Assembly: GCF_011742875.1 (NCBI RefSeq) | Contig: NZ_JAAQTL010000001.1 | Location: forward strand, 372,001 to 436,000 | Direction: 5' to 3' | Length of the DNA: 64,000 nucleotides | DNA from: Luteibacter yeojuensis | GTDB lineage: Bacteria > Pseudomonadota > Gammaproteobacteria > Xanthomonadales > Rhodanobacteraceae | Part shown: positions 19,143-27,474 of the stretch, piece after piece | How the letters are laid out: every line of letters begins with the position of its first letter | How positions within the stretch are numbered: the first letter of the stretch is position 1 | Notes under the pieces: model-generated | Seen by the model: the letters and a program-made list of their open reading frames with translations, nothing else | Databases searched by the model: none | What the model was told of the DNA's origin: nothing | Translations under genes and position numbers: made by a program

Positions 19143-20274
19143 GGACATGCTCCTCGGCGAGTGATTGCATGATCGATTCGAATTCGGAGACGACGGAATC
19201 GGGCGAGAGGCCCGCCACGGAAGCGCGTGCCGCGGTACCCATGGCCGCGCGTACCGCGCGGTCGGCGCCGAGCGCGGCGGCGCGCTCAACGAGGCCGCCC
19301 TCGTTGCCCGGTGTCACGCGAATGCCGTTCTGCCCGTTGCGGATGAATTCGCGGGCGGCGGCTTCCGCGTAGGCGACCACGGGAACACCTGAGGCCATGG
19401 CTTCGAGCACCACGTTGCCGAAGGTTTCGGTGAGGCTGGGGAAGACGAACAGATCGGCGCTCGCGTAGTGGGCGGCGAGATCGTCGCCGCGGCGCGTGCC
19501 GGCGAAGACGACATCGGGATGCGCGGCCTCGAGCCCCGCCCGGCCGGGGCCGTCGCCGACGATCACGCAGCGCGCGTCGGGCACGCGGCGGGCCAGCGCG
19601 CGGTAGGCGTCGATCGTCACGTCCAGGTTCTTCTCGGGCGCGACGCGGCCCACGCAGATCACCACCGGCGTGTCCGGACCCGCGCCCCAGGAGGCGCGCA
19701 GGCCTTCGTCGCGGCGCTCGGGATGGAAGCGCAGCGTGTCCACCGCGCGACGGAGCACGCGCACGTCGTGCACGCCCATGTCGTTGAGCTCGGTGGCGAG
19801 CTGGGCGGTGGGCACGAGGGTCGTCTGCGCGCGCTTGTGGAAGCGCCCGAGGTAATGCCGGACGAGTGGCGTGAGCGCGCCGAAGCCGTAATGGCCTACG
19901 TAGAAATCGAAGCGGGTGTGGAAGCCCGTGGCGACCGGGATGCCCAGGCGGCGTGCCGCGCTGACGGCGCTCCAGCCCAGGGGGCCTTCCGTGGCCACAT
20001 AGACGGCATCCGGCCTTTCGGCGCGCCAGCGGCGCTCGATGCGGAGGCGGGAGGGAAGGCCAAAGCGGAGTTCCGCGTAACGCGGTACCGCGGCGCCTTC
20101 GACGGCCAGCACGTCCATGCCGGCGTCCGCGAGTGGCGGGGTCGACGGGTGGATCGGCCGGATGAGGTCGACCGTATGGCCGCGGCGGACCATGCCGCGG
20201 GCTAGCGACTGGACGGTGAGGGCGACGCCGTTCACGTCCGGTGCGTAGGTCTCGGTGACGATGCCGACTCGCAT
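19114..20274 (-). CDS. GT4-family glycosyltransferase (MgtA-like)
   Basis: Retaining glycosyltransferase of 386 residues with GT-B fold. The N-terminus MRVGIVTETYAPDVNGVA is the acceptor-domain signature of the MgtA/SQD2/PimB-like group (mannosyl- or sulfoquinovosyl-lipid synthesis). The C-terminal nucleotide-sugar site shows CVGRVAPEKNLDV, VGDGPGR and FPSLTETFGNVVLEAMASG, with the EX7E glutamates. With the overlapping PAP2 gene it likely builds a membrane glycolipid; donor sugar and acceptor are not determined by the sequence. Confidence 0.87.
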   Translation of the reverse strand: MRVGIVTETYAPDVNGVALTVQSLARGMVRRGHTVDLIRPIHPSTPPLADAGMDVLAVEGAAVPRYAELRFGLPSRLRIERRWRAERPDAVYVATEGPLGWSAVSAARRLGIPVATGFHTRFDFYVGHYGFGALTPLVRHYLGRFHKRAQTTLVPTAQLATELNDMGVHDVRVLRRAVDTLRFHPERRDEGLRASWGAGPDTPVVICVGRVAPEKNLDVTIDAYRALARRVPDARCVIVGDGPGRAGLEAAHPDVVFAGTRRGDDLAAHYASADLFVFPSLTETFGNVVLEAMASGVPVVAYAEAAAREFIRNGQNGIRVTPGNEGGLVERAAALGADRAVRAAMGTAARASVAGLSPDSVVSEFESIMQSLAEEHVHERSTAVAA

Positions 20275-20365
20275 GGCGGTGCCCCTCTGGCCTGGCTTGA
20301 CGCATGGTCGCGCGGGGGCGTGTCGCGGCGGTTATGGTCCTATGACCGCGGCATGACAGCCGACC

Positions 20366-20447
20366 TGTGGGAGCCGCTTCAGCGGCGATCCCGCGGCAGA
20401 GGGCCACCTTGCGGCAAGCTCCCATCGCCGCTGAAGCGGCTCCCACA
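20366..20447. repeat. REP pair (inverted), CTTCAGCGG subtype
   Basis: Two 24-nt arms (20366-20389 and 20424-20447) are perfect reverse complements; each begins TGTGGGAGCCGC and contains the small palindrome CCGCTTCAGCGG. Such head-to-head REP pairs (REPINs) are dispersed by RAYT transposases. It lies between the divergent glycosyltransferase and gltX genes. Confidence 0.85.
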
Positions 20448-20480
20448 TAAAGCCGGTAAAATGGCTGGCTTGTCCGTTCG

Positions 20481-21896
20481 ATGAATCCCACGATGACCGT
20501 TCGCACCCGCTTCGCCCCCAGTCCCACCGGTTACCTGCACATCGGCGGCGCCCGCACGGCGCTCTACTGCTGGCTGGAGGCCCGTCGCCTCGGCGGTACC
20601 TTCGTGCTGCGCATCGAGGACACCGACCGCGAACGTTCCACCCAGGAGGCCGTGCAGGCCATCCTGGATGGCATGGCCTGGCTGGGCCTGGCCCACGACG
20701 AGGGTCCGTACTACCAGACCCTGCGCATGGATCGTTATCGCGAGGTGGCCGACCAGCTGCTGCGCGAGGGCAAGGCGTATTACGCCTACGAGACGAAGGA
20801 AGAGATCGAGGCCATGCGCGACGCGGCGATGGCCGCGGGTGTGAAGCCGCGCTACAACGGCTACTACCGCGACCGCAACGAGCCGTACCGCGACGATCCC
20901 AACCGCGTCATCCGCTTCAGGAACCCGACCTCGGGTTCGGTGGTGTTCGACGACAAGGTGAAGGGGCGCATCGAGTGGTCGAACGAGGAACTCGACGACC
21001 TCGTCATTTTCCGTTCCGACGGTTTCCCTACCTATAACTTCGCCGTGGTGGTCGACGATATCGACATGGGCATCACCGAAGTGATCCGTGGCGACGACCA
21101 CGTGAACAACACGCCGCGCCAGATCAACATCTATAAGGCGCTGGGCGCGCCCGTGCCGGCATTCGCGCACCTGCCGATGATCCTCGGTCCGGACGGCCAG
21201 AAGCTCTCGAAGCGCCATGGCGCGGTGAGCGTCATCCAGTATCGCGAAGAGGGCTTCCTGCCGCACGCGCTGCTCAACTACCTCGTGCGCCTCGGCTGGT
21301 CGCATGGCGACCAGGAAATCTTCTCGCGGGAGGAGATGACGGCGTTGTTCGACATCACCGATGTCAACAAGGCGGCCGCGCGTTTCGACCTGACCAAGCT
21401 GGCGTGGCTGAACCAGCATTACCTGAAGACGGACGATCCGGCGATGCTCGGTCCCGAGCTGGCCTGGCACCTCGGCAGGATCGGCATCGACGCGACGAAG
21501 GGCCCCAACCCCGCCGACGTCGTCGTGGCCCTGCGCGACCGCGTGCACACGTTCAAGGAAATGGCCGAGCGCGCGAAGATCTGGTACGGGCCCATCGTCG
21601 AGTGGGACGGCAAGGCCGTCGAGAAGCACCTGCGCAACGACACCGCGCCGAAGGCCCTCGAGGCTGCGAAGGTGGAGCTTGCCGCTCTGCCGGAATGGAC
21701 GCCCGAAGCGGTGCATGCTGCCGTGGAGCGTGTTGCCGCCTCGTTGGAACTGGGCCTGGGCAAGGTCGCCGCGCCGTTGCGCGTGGCGATGACGGGCACC
21801 CAGGTGTCGCCGTCGATCGAGCACACCATCTATCTCGCCGGCCGCGAAGCGGCTCTCGGCCGCATCGACGAAGCGCTGGGTCGTGCCGCCGGATAA
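20481..21896 (+). CDS. gltX: Glutamyl-tRNA synthetase
   Basis: Class I aminoacyl-tRNA synthetase charging tRNA-Glu. The HIGH-like motif is in [16 protein letters not shown] near the N-terminus, and the KMSKS-equivalent is KLSKR starting at Lys241. The Rossmann domain and the C-terminal helical anticodon-binding domain are complete; 471 residues, usual length. An ATG at 20493 ([11 protein letters not shown]) is an equally good start. No clear ribosome-binding site precedes either start. Confidence 0.95.
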   Translation: MNPTMTVRTRFAPSPTGYLHIGGARTALYCWLEARRLGGTFVLRIEDTDRERSTQEAVQAILDGMAWLGLAHDEGPYYQTLRMDRYREVADQLLREGKAYYAYETKEEIEAMRDAAMAAGVKPRYNGYYRDRNEPYRDDPNRVIRFRNPTSGSVVFDDKVKGRIEWSNEELDDLVIFRSDGFPTYNFAVVVDDIDMGITEVIRGDDHVNNTPRQINIYKALGAPVPAFAHLPMILGPDGQKLSKRHGAVSVIQYREEGFLPHALLNYLVRLGWSHGDQEIFSREEMTALFDITDVNKAAARFDLTKLAWLNQHYLKTDDPAMLGPELAWHLGRIGIDATKGPNPADVVVALRDRVHTFKEMAERAKIWYGPIVEWDGKAVEKHLRNDTAPKALEAAKVELAALPEWTPEAVHAAVERVAASLELGLGKVAAPLRVAMTGTQVSPSIEHTIYLAGREAALGRIDEALGRAAG

Positions 21897-21924
21897 CGGC
21901 TCCCTCTTTGGAAGGTAGGAGATC

Positions 21925-22245
21925 GTGGACGAGCTGCTTGCGAAGGCGATGCAGGGTATCGATCCCGCCGAACCGGGCGCCTTCCTGCGCATCGTCATGA
22001 ATCTCATGGCGCTCGTGCCCTGGGGGCAGATGCTCGTCTGGCAGGTCGTCTTCGTGGCGGTCGGTGCGCTGTTGGGCTGGTGGCGCGGACGGTTGAAGGC
22101 CGGTATCGTCGCTTCGCTCGTCCTGGGGCCGCTGGGCTGGTTCGTGCCGTTCTTGCCGCGGCGGACACCGCCGCCCCTGCCGCCCGTCCAAACCTCCGCC
22201 GGACAGGGCCTTCCGCCGCCCTTGCCCGGGTCGAAAAAGCGCTGA
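21925..22245 (+). CDS. Small membrane protein of unknown function
   Basis: 106 residues from a GTG start with an AGGAG site just upstream. Two hydrophobic segments lie at about 30-55 and 58-78 (WGQMLVWQVVFVAVGALLGW and GIVASLVLGPLGWFVPFL) separated by a short basic turn (RGRLK), then a Pro-rich tail (RRTPPPLPPVQ). No domain recognised. 28 bp after gltX and 40 bp before zur, so possibly part of their transcript. Confidence 0.65.
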   Translation: MDELLAKAMQGIDPAEPGAFLRIVMNLMALVPWGQMLVWQVVFVAVGALLGWWRGRLKAGIVASLVLGPLGWFVPFLPRRTPPPLPPVQTSAGQGLPPPLPGSKKR

Positions 22246-22285
22246 ACTGTCCTCATGTTAGGATGACGGGTACGAGGATATCGAT

Positions 22286-22762
22286 GTGACCACCGCCGCT
22301 CACCGCCACCATCATCAGCATCACGACGACGCCCACGGCTTCGTCGCGGCCGTTGAGCAGGCGTCTTCCGAGCGCGGCCTGCGCCTCACGCCACTGCGTC
22401 GCGAAGTGCTCGAGCTGGTTGCCGGGGCCGGCAAGCCGGTGAAGGCGTACGACCTGCTCGACCGCCTGCGCGAAAAGCACGGCAACGCGGCGCCGCCCAC
22501 GGTCTATCGCGCGCTCGATTTCCTGCTCGAGAACGGCTTCATCCACAAGCTGGAATCGATCAACGCGTACGTGTCCTGCCACCATCCCGAGGAAGCGCAC
22601 CAGGTGCCTTTCCTCATCTGCGATACCTGCCATTGCGCGCAGGAAGTATGCGACGAACGCGTCGCCGAATTGATCGAGGCGCAGGCGAAAGCCTTCGGCT
22701 TCCGTCCGCAGGCGCAGACCCTCGAAGTGCACGGCACCTGCAAGAACTGCCGCGAGGCCTGA
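22286..22762 (+). CDS. zur: Fur-family zinc uptake regulator
   Basis: Metal-responsive repressor of 158 residues. The N-terminal winged helix has the Fur-family signature RLTPLRREVLELV and PPTVYRALDFLLENG. Structural zinc cysteines are visible as CDTCHC and CKNC, and the sensory region has CHHPEEAHQV. A His-rich N-terminal extension (AHRHHHQHHDDAH) precedes the DNA-binding domain, a feature common in Zur. Assignment as Zur rather than Fur is supported by the nearby ZnuD-type receptor, CDF exporter and a Zur box at 24901. Starts at GTG 22286 after GAGGATATCGAT. Confidence 0.9.
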   Translation: MTTAAHRHHHQHHDDAHGFVAAVEQASSERGLRLTPLRREVLELVAGAGKPVKAYDLLDRLREKHGNAAPPTVYRALDFLLENGFIHKLESINAYVSCHHPEEAHQVPFLICDTCHCAQEVCDERVAELIEAQAKAFGFRPQAQTLEVHGTCKNCREA

Positions 22763-22772
22763 AAGCATCTTT

Positions 22773-22850
22773 TGTAGGAGCCGCTATAGCGGCGAGAAAA
22801 CCTCGCGACGGCGCCGCAAGATTGCCCTCGCCGCTATAGCGGCTCCTACA
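22773..22850. repeat. REP pair (inverted), CTATAGCGG subtype
   Basis: Arms 22773-22796 and 22827-22850 are perfect 24-nt complements, each starting TGTAGGAGCCGC with the core palindrome CCGCTATAGCGG. Same architecture as the pair at 20366 but with TGTAGG for TGTGGG and CTATAGC for CTTCAGC. It lies between the convergent ends of zur and the TonB receptor gene, where it could also terminate transcripts from both sides. Confidence 0.85.
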
Positions 22851-22858
22851 CCGTTTGC

Positions 22859-24874
22859 TTAGAAGTAGGCGCGAAGTCCTACCGAAACATTCCGCCCCGG
22901 CAACGGCGCCGCGTCCTTGAACAGGGACGTGGCCGGCCGTGCCGTCTGGTTGGTGAGGTTGTTGCCGTCCACGAAGGCTTCCCACTGGCTGCGGTCGTCG
23001 TTGACGAATGTCCAGGCGAAGTGCGCATTGACGAGCGTGTAGCCGGCCGTATCCGTTTCGAACGCCGCGACCTTGTCCTGCTTCATGTAACGCACGGCGC
23101 CCAGGCTGGCGCGAAGGCTGTCGGCCTTCCAGCTCAGGGTGGAACCGATGCGCCCGGCGGGAATGCGCGGCACGTTGCCGCCGCCGTCGGACAGCGTGGC
23201 GCGCACGGTGTCGCCGAACACGCGCAGGTCCCAGTTGCCCGAGGTGCCCTTCGCGAGGTGGAAAGTCGCTTCCGCCTCGGCGCCGCGGAAAGCGGCGTCG
23301 TTCTGCGACCAGATACGCACCGGCAGGTCGTCCCTGATCTCGCCCGTGTCGGCGAGATAGATGAAGTTCTTGTACTTGTTGTAATACACGGCCACCTTGC
23401 CCTCGACGATGTCGCCGTGGAAGTGCAGGCCGAGTTCCGCCTGGTTCGATTTTTCCTTCTGCAGGTCGCTGCTGCCTATTTCGAAGGTGTTCGATGCGTC
23501 GTGCGGACCGTTGGCGAAGAGTTCTTCCTCCGACGGCGCGCGTTCGGCGTGATCGAGATTGAGGGACAGGTGCCACTGTTCGGCGAAGCGCCACGCGATA
23601 CCCGCCGAGAAGCTGTTGGGTGCGAAGTCGCGCTTCGGTCCGTTGTCGGGATCCACGCTCTGCGTGTCGTGGCGCGCACCAAGCTCGAGCTTCACCGGTC
23701 CGAAATCGCGCTGCTCGGTGAGGAATACGCCCACGCCGTCGGTGGCCGTGGCCGGTACGAAGGTTTCGTCCCCGACGGCGGAGAACTGGCGATGCTGGGT
23801 CTGTACGCCGAACGCGCCGTTCCATCCGGCGATCGGCTCGTGGGTGACGATGAGGCGGCCCTGGTTGCTCGTGGTCGCGAACGTGGTACCCGGCACGTCG
23901 CCGTCGAATTCGACATGCTGGTAGGCACCGTGACCGAGGCTGAACTCGATCTTGTCGATGCCGTCGAACGGCTTCACCAGTCCGCCCTTCAGCGTGTAGT
24001 TGGTCTGCGCCATCTTGATGTGGACGGGATCCTCGCCGTCTGCCGGGTCGCCCGGTTCGGCGGGGCTGCCGTAGAGGTCGAGGAAGCGCGACACCGACAT
24101 GCCGAGGTAACCCCAGGTGCCGAGCAGCGACGCGCCGACCGATCCCGAGCTCGTCTTCACGGCGCTGTTCGCGAGCGTGCCGCCGGGGATGTCGTAATCC
24201 TCGTTGTCGCGGTGCATGCCGTCCACGTGGATGGCGAATCTGTCGTTGCCCGCATCGAGCCGGAGCAGGCCGGTCCTGCCGTCGGAAACGGAATCGTGGC
24301 GGACCTCCGCGCGGCCCGTGAAACCGTTGTCCGGCGCCTTCTCGGGCACGCGCCCGTCGACGACGTTGACCACGCCGCCGATGGCACCCGAGCCATAGAG
24401 CAGGGTGGCCGGGCCCTTGAGCACCTCGATCTGGTCGGCGAGGAAGGGCTCCAGCGTGACCGCGTGGTCCTGGCTCACGTTCGACACGTCCTGCGAGGAG
24501 AGTCCGTTCTCGAGCACCGCCACGCGGGGACCGTCGAGGCCGCGGATCACCGGGCGGCCCACCGCGGTACCGAGCGCCGAGGTCTGCACGCCGGGAATGG
24601 AGGAGACGGTTTCGCCGAGCGAAACGCCCTTCGCGTCGTCCAGGGCCGAACCGGCCAGGACCGCCACGGGCGCCACGATCTGGTCGGCGTTCTGGCCGAG
24701 GGGGACCGCGTTCACCACGATGGCATCGAGCTTCTCCGCGCCTTTGCGGCTCTTGCCCTGGGCATGCTTCGTGCCTGTCGCCGGGCTGCTTTCCTGGGCA
24801 AGGTCGTCGGCACTGGCGGGCTGGGCGGCGCCGAAGGTGGCGGCCAGGGCCAGGGCGATGAGGGTTCTGCGCAT
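22859..24874 (-). CDS. znuD: TonB-dependent outer-membrane receptor, ZnuD-type (zinc)
   Basis: Outer-membrane gated channel of 671 residues. Start chosen at 24874, giving a signal peptide MRRTLIALALAATFGAAQPASA; an upstream ATG at 24904 would lie inside the Zur box. A TonB box-like stretch (KLDAIVVNAV) precedes the plug (LGETVSSIPGVQTSALG, IRGLDGPRVAVLENG, VEVLKGPATLLYGSGAIGG type signature). The barrel ends in the C-terminal aromatic (VSVGLRAYF). His-rich loops typical of some ZnuD proteins are not obvious, but HRDNEDYDIPG and the GVVNVVDGRVPE motif fit the ZnuD subfamily. The Zur box 27 bp upstream of the start supports zinc as cargo. Confidence 0.87.
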   Translation of the reverse strand: MRRTLIALALAATFGAAQPASADDLAQESSPATGTKHAQGKSRKGAEKLDAIVVNAVPLGQNADQIVAPVAVLAGSALDDAKGVSLGETVSSIPGVQTSALGTAVGRPVIRGLDGPRVAVLENGLSSQDVSNVSQDHAVTLEPFLADQIEVLKGPATLLYGSGAIGGVVNVVDGRVPEKAPDNGFTGRAEVRHDSVSDGRTGLLRLDAGNDRFAIHVDGMHRDNEDYDIPGGTLANSAVKTSSGSVGASLLGTWGYLGMSVSRFLDLYGSPAEPGDPADGEDPVHIKMAQTNYTLKGGLVKPFDGIDKIEFSLGHGAYQHVEFDGDVPGTTFATTSNQGRLIVTHEPIAGWNGAFGVQTQHRQFSAVGDETFVPATATDGVGVFLTEQRDFGPVKLELGARHDTQSVDPDNGPKRDFAPNSFSAGIAWRFAEQWHLSLNLDHAERAPSEEELFANGPHDASNTFEIGSSDLQKEKSNQAELGLHFHGDIVEGKVAVYYNKYKNFIYLADTGEIRDDLPVRIWSQNDAAFRGAEAEATFHLAKGTSGNWDLRVFGDTVRATLSDGGGNVPRIPAGRIGSTLSWKADSLRASLGAVRYMKQDKVAAFETDTAGYTLVNAHFAWTFVNDDRSQWEAFVDGNNLTNQTARPATSLFKDAAPLPGRNVSVGLRAYF

Positions 24875-24900
24875 CGGGGTGGAACTCCATGTTGGGTTTT

Positions 24901-24923
24901 GCAATGTTATAAAGTATCATTGC
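24901..24923. promoter_or_regulatory. Zur box between znuD and the MerC-like gene
   Basis: 23-bp imperfect palindrome with arms GCAATG and CATTGC. Against the gammaproteobacterial Zur consensus as I remember it (GAAATGTTATA-N-TATAACATTTC) I count 17 matches in 22 defined positions. It is AT-rich within GC-rich DNA, 26 bp from the receptor start and 29 bp from the MerC-like start, so one bound Zur dimer pair could repress both divergent genes. Confidence 0.85.
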
Positions 24924-24952
24924 TTGCCTCCACCCGTGCAAATAGTCACGCT

Positions 24953-25408
24953 ATGGCCCCCATGACCGATCCCGTCCCCGATCCGGAAACGCCTCGCCGC
25001 TGGTGGCATGTCGCCGATCGGCTCGGTGCGACCGCCTCGTTCCTCTGCGCCATCCATTGCGCGGCGCTGCCGTTCGTCATCGCGCTGCTGCCCCTGGTCG
25101 GGCTGTCGTTCCTTGCCGACCATCGCTTCGAGGCGGGGTTCGTCGCCTTCGCTTCCGTGCTGGCAAGCGTGGTCCTCGTCTCGGGCTACCGCCGTCACCG
25201 CCGGCGCCTGCCGTTGCTGTTCGCCGTTCCCGGGCTGACGTTGCTGATGCTCGGCGTCACCTTCCTGCACACGCATTCGCTGCTCGTGCACAGCGTGCTG
25301 GTGACCTGCGGCGGTCTGCTCGTCGCCGCGGCGCACTTCGTCAACCTGCGTGTCGACCGCAGCGGGCATGCCGGCCATATCCACGGGCCTTCCTGCGTCC
25401 ATCCGTGA
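24953..25408 (+). CDS. MerC-like four-helix membrane protein
   Basis: 151 residues with four hydrophobic helices. The first carries the MerC-type metal motif in SFLCAIHCAALPF (Cys-X3-Cys), and the C-terminus is His/Cys-rich (GHAGHIHGPSCVHP). MerC proteins move Hg2+ inward, but homologues beside zinc genes probably handle zinc or another divalent metal; the Zur box immediately upstream supports this. No other mer genes are in the window. A second ATG at 24962 would remove three residues. Confidence 0.8.
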   Translation: MAPMTDPVPDPETPRRWWHVADRLGATASFLCAIHCAALPFVIALLPLVGLSFLADHRFEAGFVAFASVLASVVLVSGYRRHRRRLPLLFAVPGLTLLMLGVTFLHTHSLLVHSVLVTCGGLLVAAAHFVNLRVDRSGHAGHIHGPSCVHP

Positions 25409-25445
25409 TTGTGTAACCGCGACGCGATTCCCTAGCCTTCGTTCC

Positions 25446-26405
25446 ATGGCACACGACCACGCCCATTCGCACGCCCGCCCGCATCGCCACGACCACGGCC
25501 ACGTGGCCGGAAGCAGCGAAAAGAAGCTGCTGTTCGCGTTCGTCCTGACCTTGCTCATGCTCGTGCTCGAGGCGGCGGGCGGCCTGGTGTCGGGTTCGCT
25601 GGCGCTGCTTGCCGACGCCGGCCACATGCTGGTCGACGCGCTGGCGCTCTTGCTGGCGTTCCTGGGTGCCCGCTTCGCGGCACGCCCGGCCGACGCCCGA
25701 CGTACGTATGGCTATGGGCGCATCGAGGTGCTCGCGGGTTTCGTGAACGCGCTGACCCAGTTCGCGCTCGTCGGCTTTATCCTGTACGAAGCGGTGCAGC
25801 GCCTGTTTTCGCCGGAACCCATCCTCTCGGGCGTGATGCTGGTCGTGGCGGTGCTGGGCCTTGTCGCCAACCTGGTGGTGCTGCGTACGCTGCACGGCCA
25901 CGATCCCGACGACGTCAACGTCGCGGGGGCGAGCCTGCACGTGCTTGGCGACCTGCTCGGTTCGGTGGGCGCGGTGCTGGCCGCGCTGGCGGTGCGCTGG
26001 CTGGACTGGAACTGGGCGGATCCGGTGCTTTCGATCCTGGTGTCGCTGCTGATCCTGCGCAGTGCCTGGTCGCTGGTAAGGCGCTCGGGCCACATCCTCC
26101 TCGAAGGCACGCCCGAAGGTGTCGACCTGGCCGTCGTGCAGCGCGAACTGCACGCCGCCGATGCCGGTATCGTGGACATCCACCACGTGCACGTCTGGCA
26201 GGTGACGGCCGGCTCACGCATGGCCACCCTGCATGCGGAACTGGCCCCCGGCGCCGAACAGGCCGACCAGGCCCGTGTGCTGGCCGCGATCAAGCGGATG
26301 CTGAGCGACCGATGGCGCGTCGAGCATGCCACCGTCCAGTTCGATCCGGGCCCCTGTCCCGATGAGGGAGAGGGCTGCGCAAAGGGCGGCCGGCACGTAC
26401 ACTGA
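25446..26405 (+). CDS. Cation diffusion facilitator zinc exporter
   Basis: Inner-membrane Zn2+(Cd2+/Co2+)/H+ antiporter of 319 residues. The His-rich N-terminus (HDHAHSHARPHRHDHGH) is followed by six membrane helices; the zinc site is in SLALLADAGHMLVDALAL (helix 2) and ASLHVLGDLLGS (helix 5), the HD-HD arrangement of zinc-selective CDFs. The C-terminal cytoplasmic domain has DIHHVHVWQV. Close to ZitB/CzcD. It follows the MerC-like gene by 37 bp. Being an exporter, it would be expected to respond to zinc excess and not to share the Zur repression of the uptake genes. Confidence 0.9.
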   Translation: MAHDHAHSHARPHRHDHGHVAGSSEKKLLFAFVLTLLMLVLEAAGGLVSGSLALLADAGHMLVDALALLLAFLGARFAARPADARRTYGYGRIEVLAGFVNALTQFALVGFILYEAVQRLFSPEPILSGVMLVVAVLGLVANLVVLRTLHGHDPDDVNVAGASLHVLGDLLGSVGAVLAALAVRWLDWNWADPVLSILVSLLILRSAWSLVRRSGHILLEGTPEGVDLAVVQRELHAADAGIVDIHHVHVWQVTAGSRMATLHAELAPGAEQADQARVLAAIKRMLSDRWRVEHATVQFDPGPCPDEGEGCAKGGRHVH

Positions 26406-26486
26406 ACGGCTCCACTTGCGCTTTGCGCGGCCGCTGATACGATGGCCGGCCGTTCCTATCCATCATTACGAATCAAGGAGTTTCCC

Positions 26487-26648
26487 ATGGGCAAGGGCGA
26501 CCGCCGCACCCGTCGCGGCAAGATCAACCGTTCCAGCTATGGCAATGCCCGTCCGCACATCGACGTCGTCACCGGCGCCGCTGTCGCGAAGCCGGCCGCT
26601 GCCAAGCCGGCCGCCGCCAAGAAGGCCGCACCGCGTAAGAAGGCCTGA
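26487..26648 (+). CDS. 30S ribosomal protein THX (bTHX/S31)
   Basis: 53-residue basic ribosomal protein that lies in the head of the small subunit. The start at 26487, after an AAGGAG site, gives MGKGDRRTRRGKINRSSYGN, the conserved THX core; a longer frame upstream is spurious. A lysine/alanine/proline tail (AKPAAAKPAAAKKAAPRKK) follows the core. It stands alone, with its own terminator 20 bp downstream. Confidence 0.9.
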   Translation: MGKGDRRTRRGKINRSSYGNARPHIDVVTGAAVAKPAAAKPAAAKKAAPRKKA

Positions 26649-26668
26649 GTCTTCCATCGCGTGAGACG

Positions 26669-26696
26669 AAAAGCCCCGCTTCGAGCGGGGCTTTTC
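26669..26696 (+). terminator. Rho-independent terminator of the THX gene
   Basis: AAAAGCCCCGCT and AGCGGGGCTTTT form a perfect 12-bp stem around the small loop TCG(A), followed by TTTTC. Almost symmetrical A/T flanks mean it could work in both directions. Confidence 0.92.
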
Positions 26697-26814
26697 TTGG
26701 TTCATCGCGGAAGTCCGGGGACGCATGCCGCATGCATCGGTGCATTCGCCAAGGCGAATGCATGTAGCCAGCGGCTGGCGCCGCCGCTGCTCGGGCGGTA
26801 GGGCCAGAGCCTTC

Positions 26815-26940
26815 GGTGTCCACCCTCGCTGCTCAGACAGGTCCTCCGCGTTCGTATCGGTGGGGCCGCTTGCGCGGCCCGTTTACCTATCTGGCCTTCG
26901 GCCGCTCACTTGTGCGGAACTCGCCTCGAGGGTGGACACC
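26815..26940 (+). repeat. 126-bp repeat, copy A, with terminal inverted repeats
   Basis: The unit begins GGTGTCCACCCTCG and ends CGAGGGTGGACACC, so its termini are 14-bp perfect inverted repeats. Its interior includes GCTCAGACAGGTCCTCCGCG and GCGGCCGCTCACTTGTGCGG-like stretches shared with copy B. Size and terminal repeats are like a miniature inverted-repeat element. No target-site duplication is obvious. Confidence 0.8.
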
Positions 26941-27176
26941 GAAGACTCCCCCGATACATGAGGTGCGTGTCCGGAGAGCAGCACCGCACAAGCCGGCAGC
27001 CGCTGCTCATGCGACAGCATCGCATCGCCTCGGTCCGGTAGCGCCGGTCAGGCCTTTCGTGACGCCGGGCCACCCCTTGTCGGGCATCTTTCGCCTGAAG
27101 CCGTGCGCGTGCAGGCCACCGTCTCGAACGCCCGCCGCTCTCCCGTCACGCGCACGCGCCGCCCGGGAGGGTCCTT

Positions 27177-27300
27177 GGTGTCCGCCCTCGAGGCGAGTTC
27201 CGCACAAGTGAGCGGCCGCAGGCCAATAAGCACATGGGCCGCGTCAGCGGCCTTCCTTTACGAACGCGGAGGACCTGTCTGAGCAGCGAGGGTGGGCACC
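27177..27300 (-). repeat. 126-bp repeat, copy B, inverted relative to copy A
   Basis: Reverse-complementing this segment gives a sequence near-identical to copy A for the first ~45 and last ~45 bases; differences cluster in the middle (around 27225-27260). Its own ends are GGTGTCCGCCCTCG and CGAGGGTGGGCACC, imperfect inverted repeats. Copy B lies 236 bp from copy A, so a transcript through both would form a long hairpin. Confidence 0.8.
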
Positions 27301-27474
27301 AAGGGCCCATGCCAAGCGCTAAGGTGCATAGCGCTTTGGCGACTCGATGCTCGTGAACGCCGGGACGAGCTCGGGGAAACCACAACCGTCGAGCCGAAAC
27401 ATCTGTTGCCCCCGGTAATCCGTGAAGAACCTTTTTCTTTGGGCCGGCCATCCGCACACGGTGCCGGTGCGGGG

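Larger units (their letters stand above)
26697..27474. other. Gene-free 778-bp region with an inverted repeat pair
   Basis: No reading frame here has family signatures or a ribosome-binding site. The content is two copies of a ~126-bp repeat in opposite orientation (26815-26940, 27177-27300) with weaker similarity extending inward from each copy (AGACTCCCCC... versus AGGACCCTCCC...). The rest, 26697-26814 and 27301-27474, shows no recognisable element. Frames through the repeats are identical in kind in both copies, as expected for repeat-derived spurious ORFs. Confidence 0.75.

Noticed and set aside
22614..24941. 775-codon minus-strand frame opposite/over znuD
   Set aside because: Shifted frame of the TonB receptor; no signal peptide, TonB box or barrel features.
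26725..27211. Short frames through the 126-bp repeats on both strands
   Set aside because: Repeat-derived; identical peptide pieces arise from each copy and no start signals are present.
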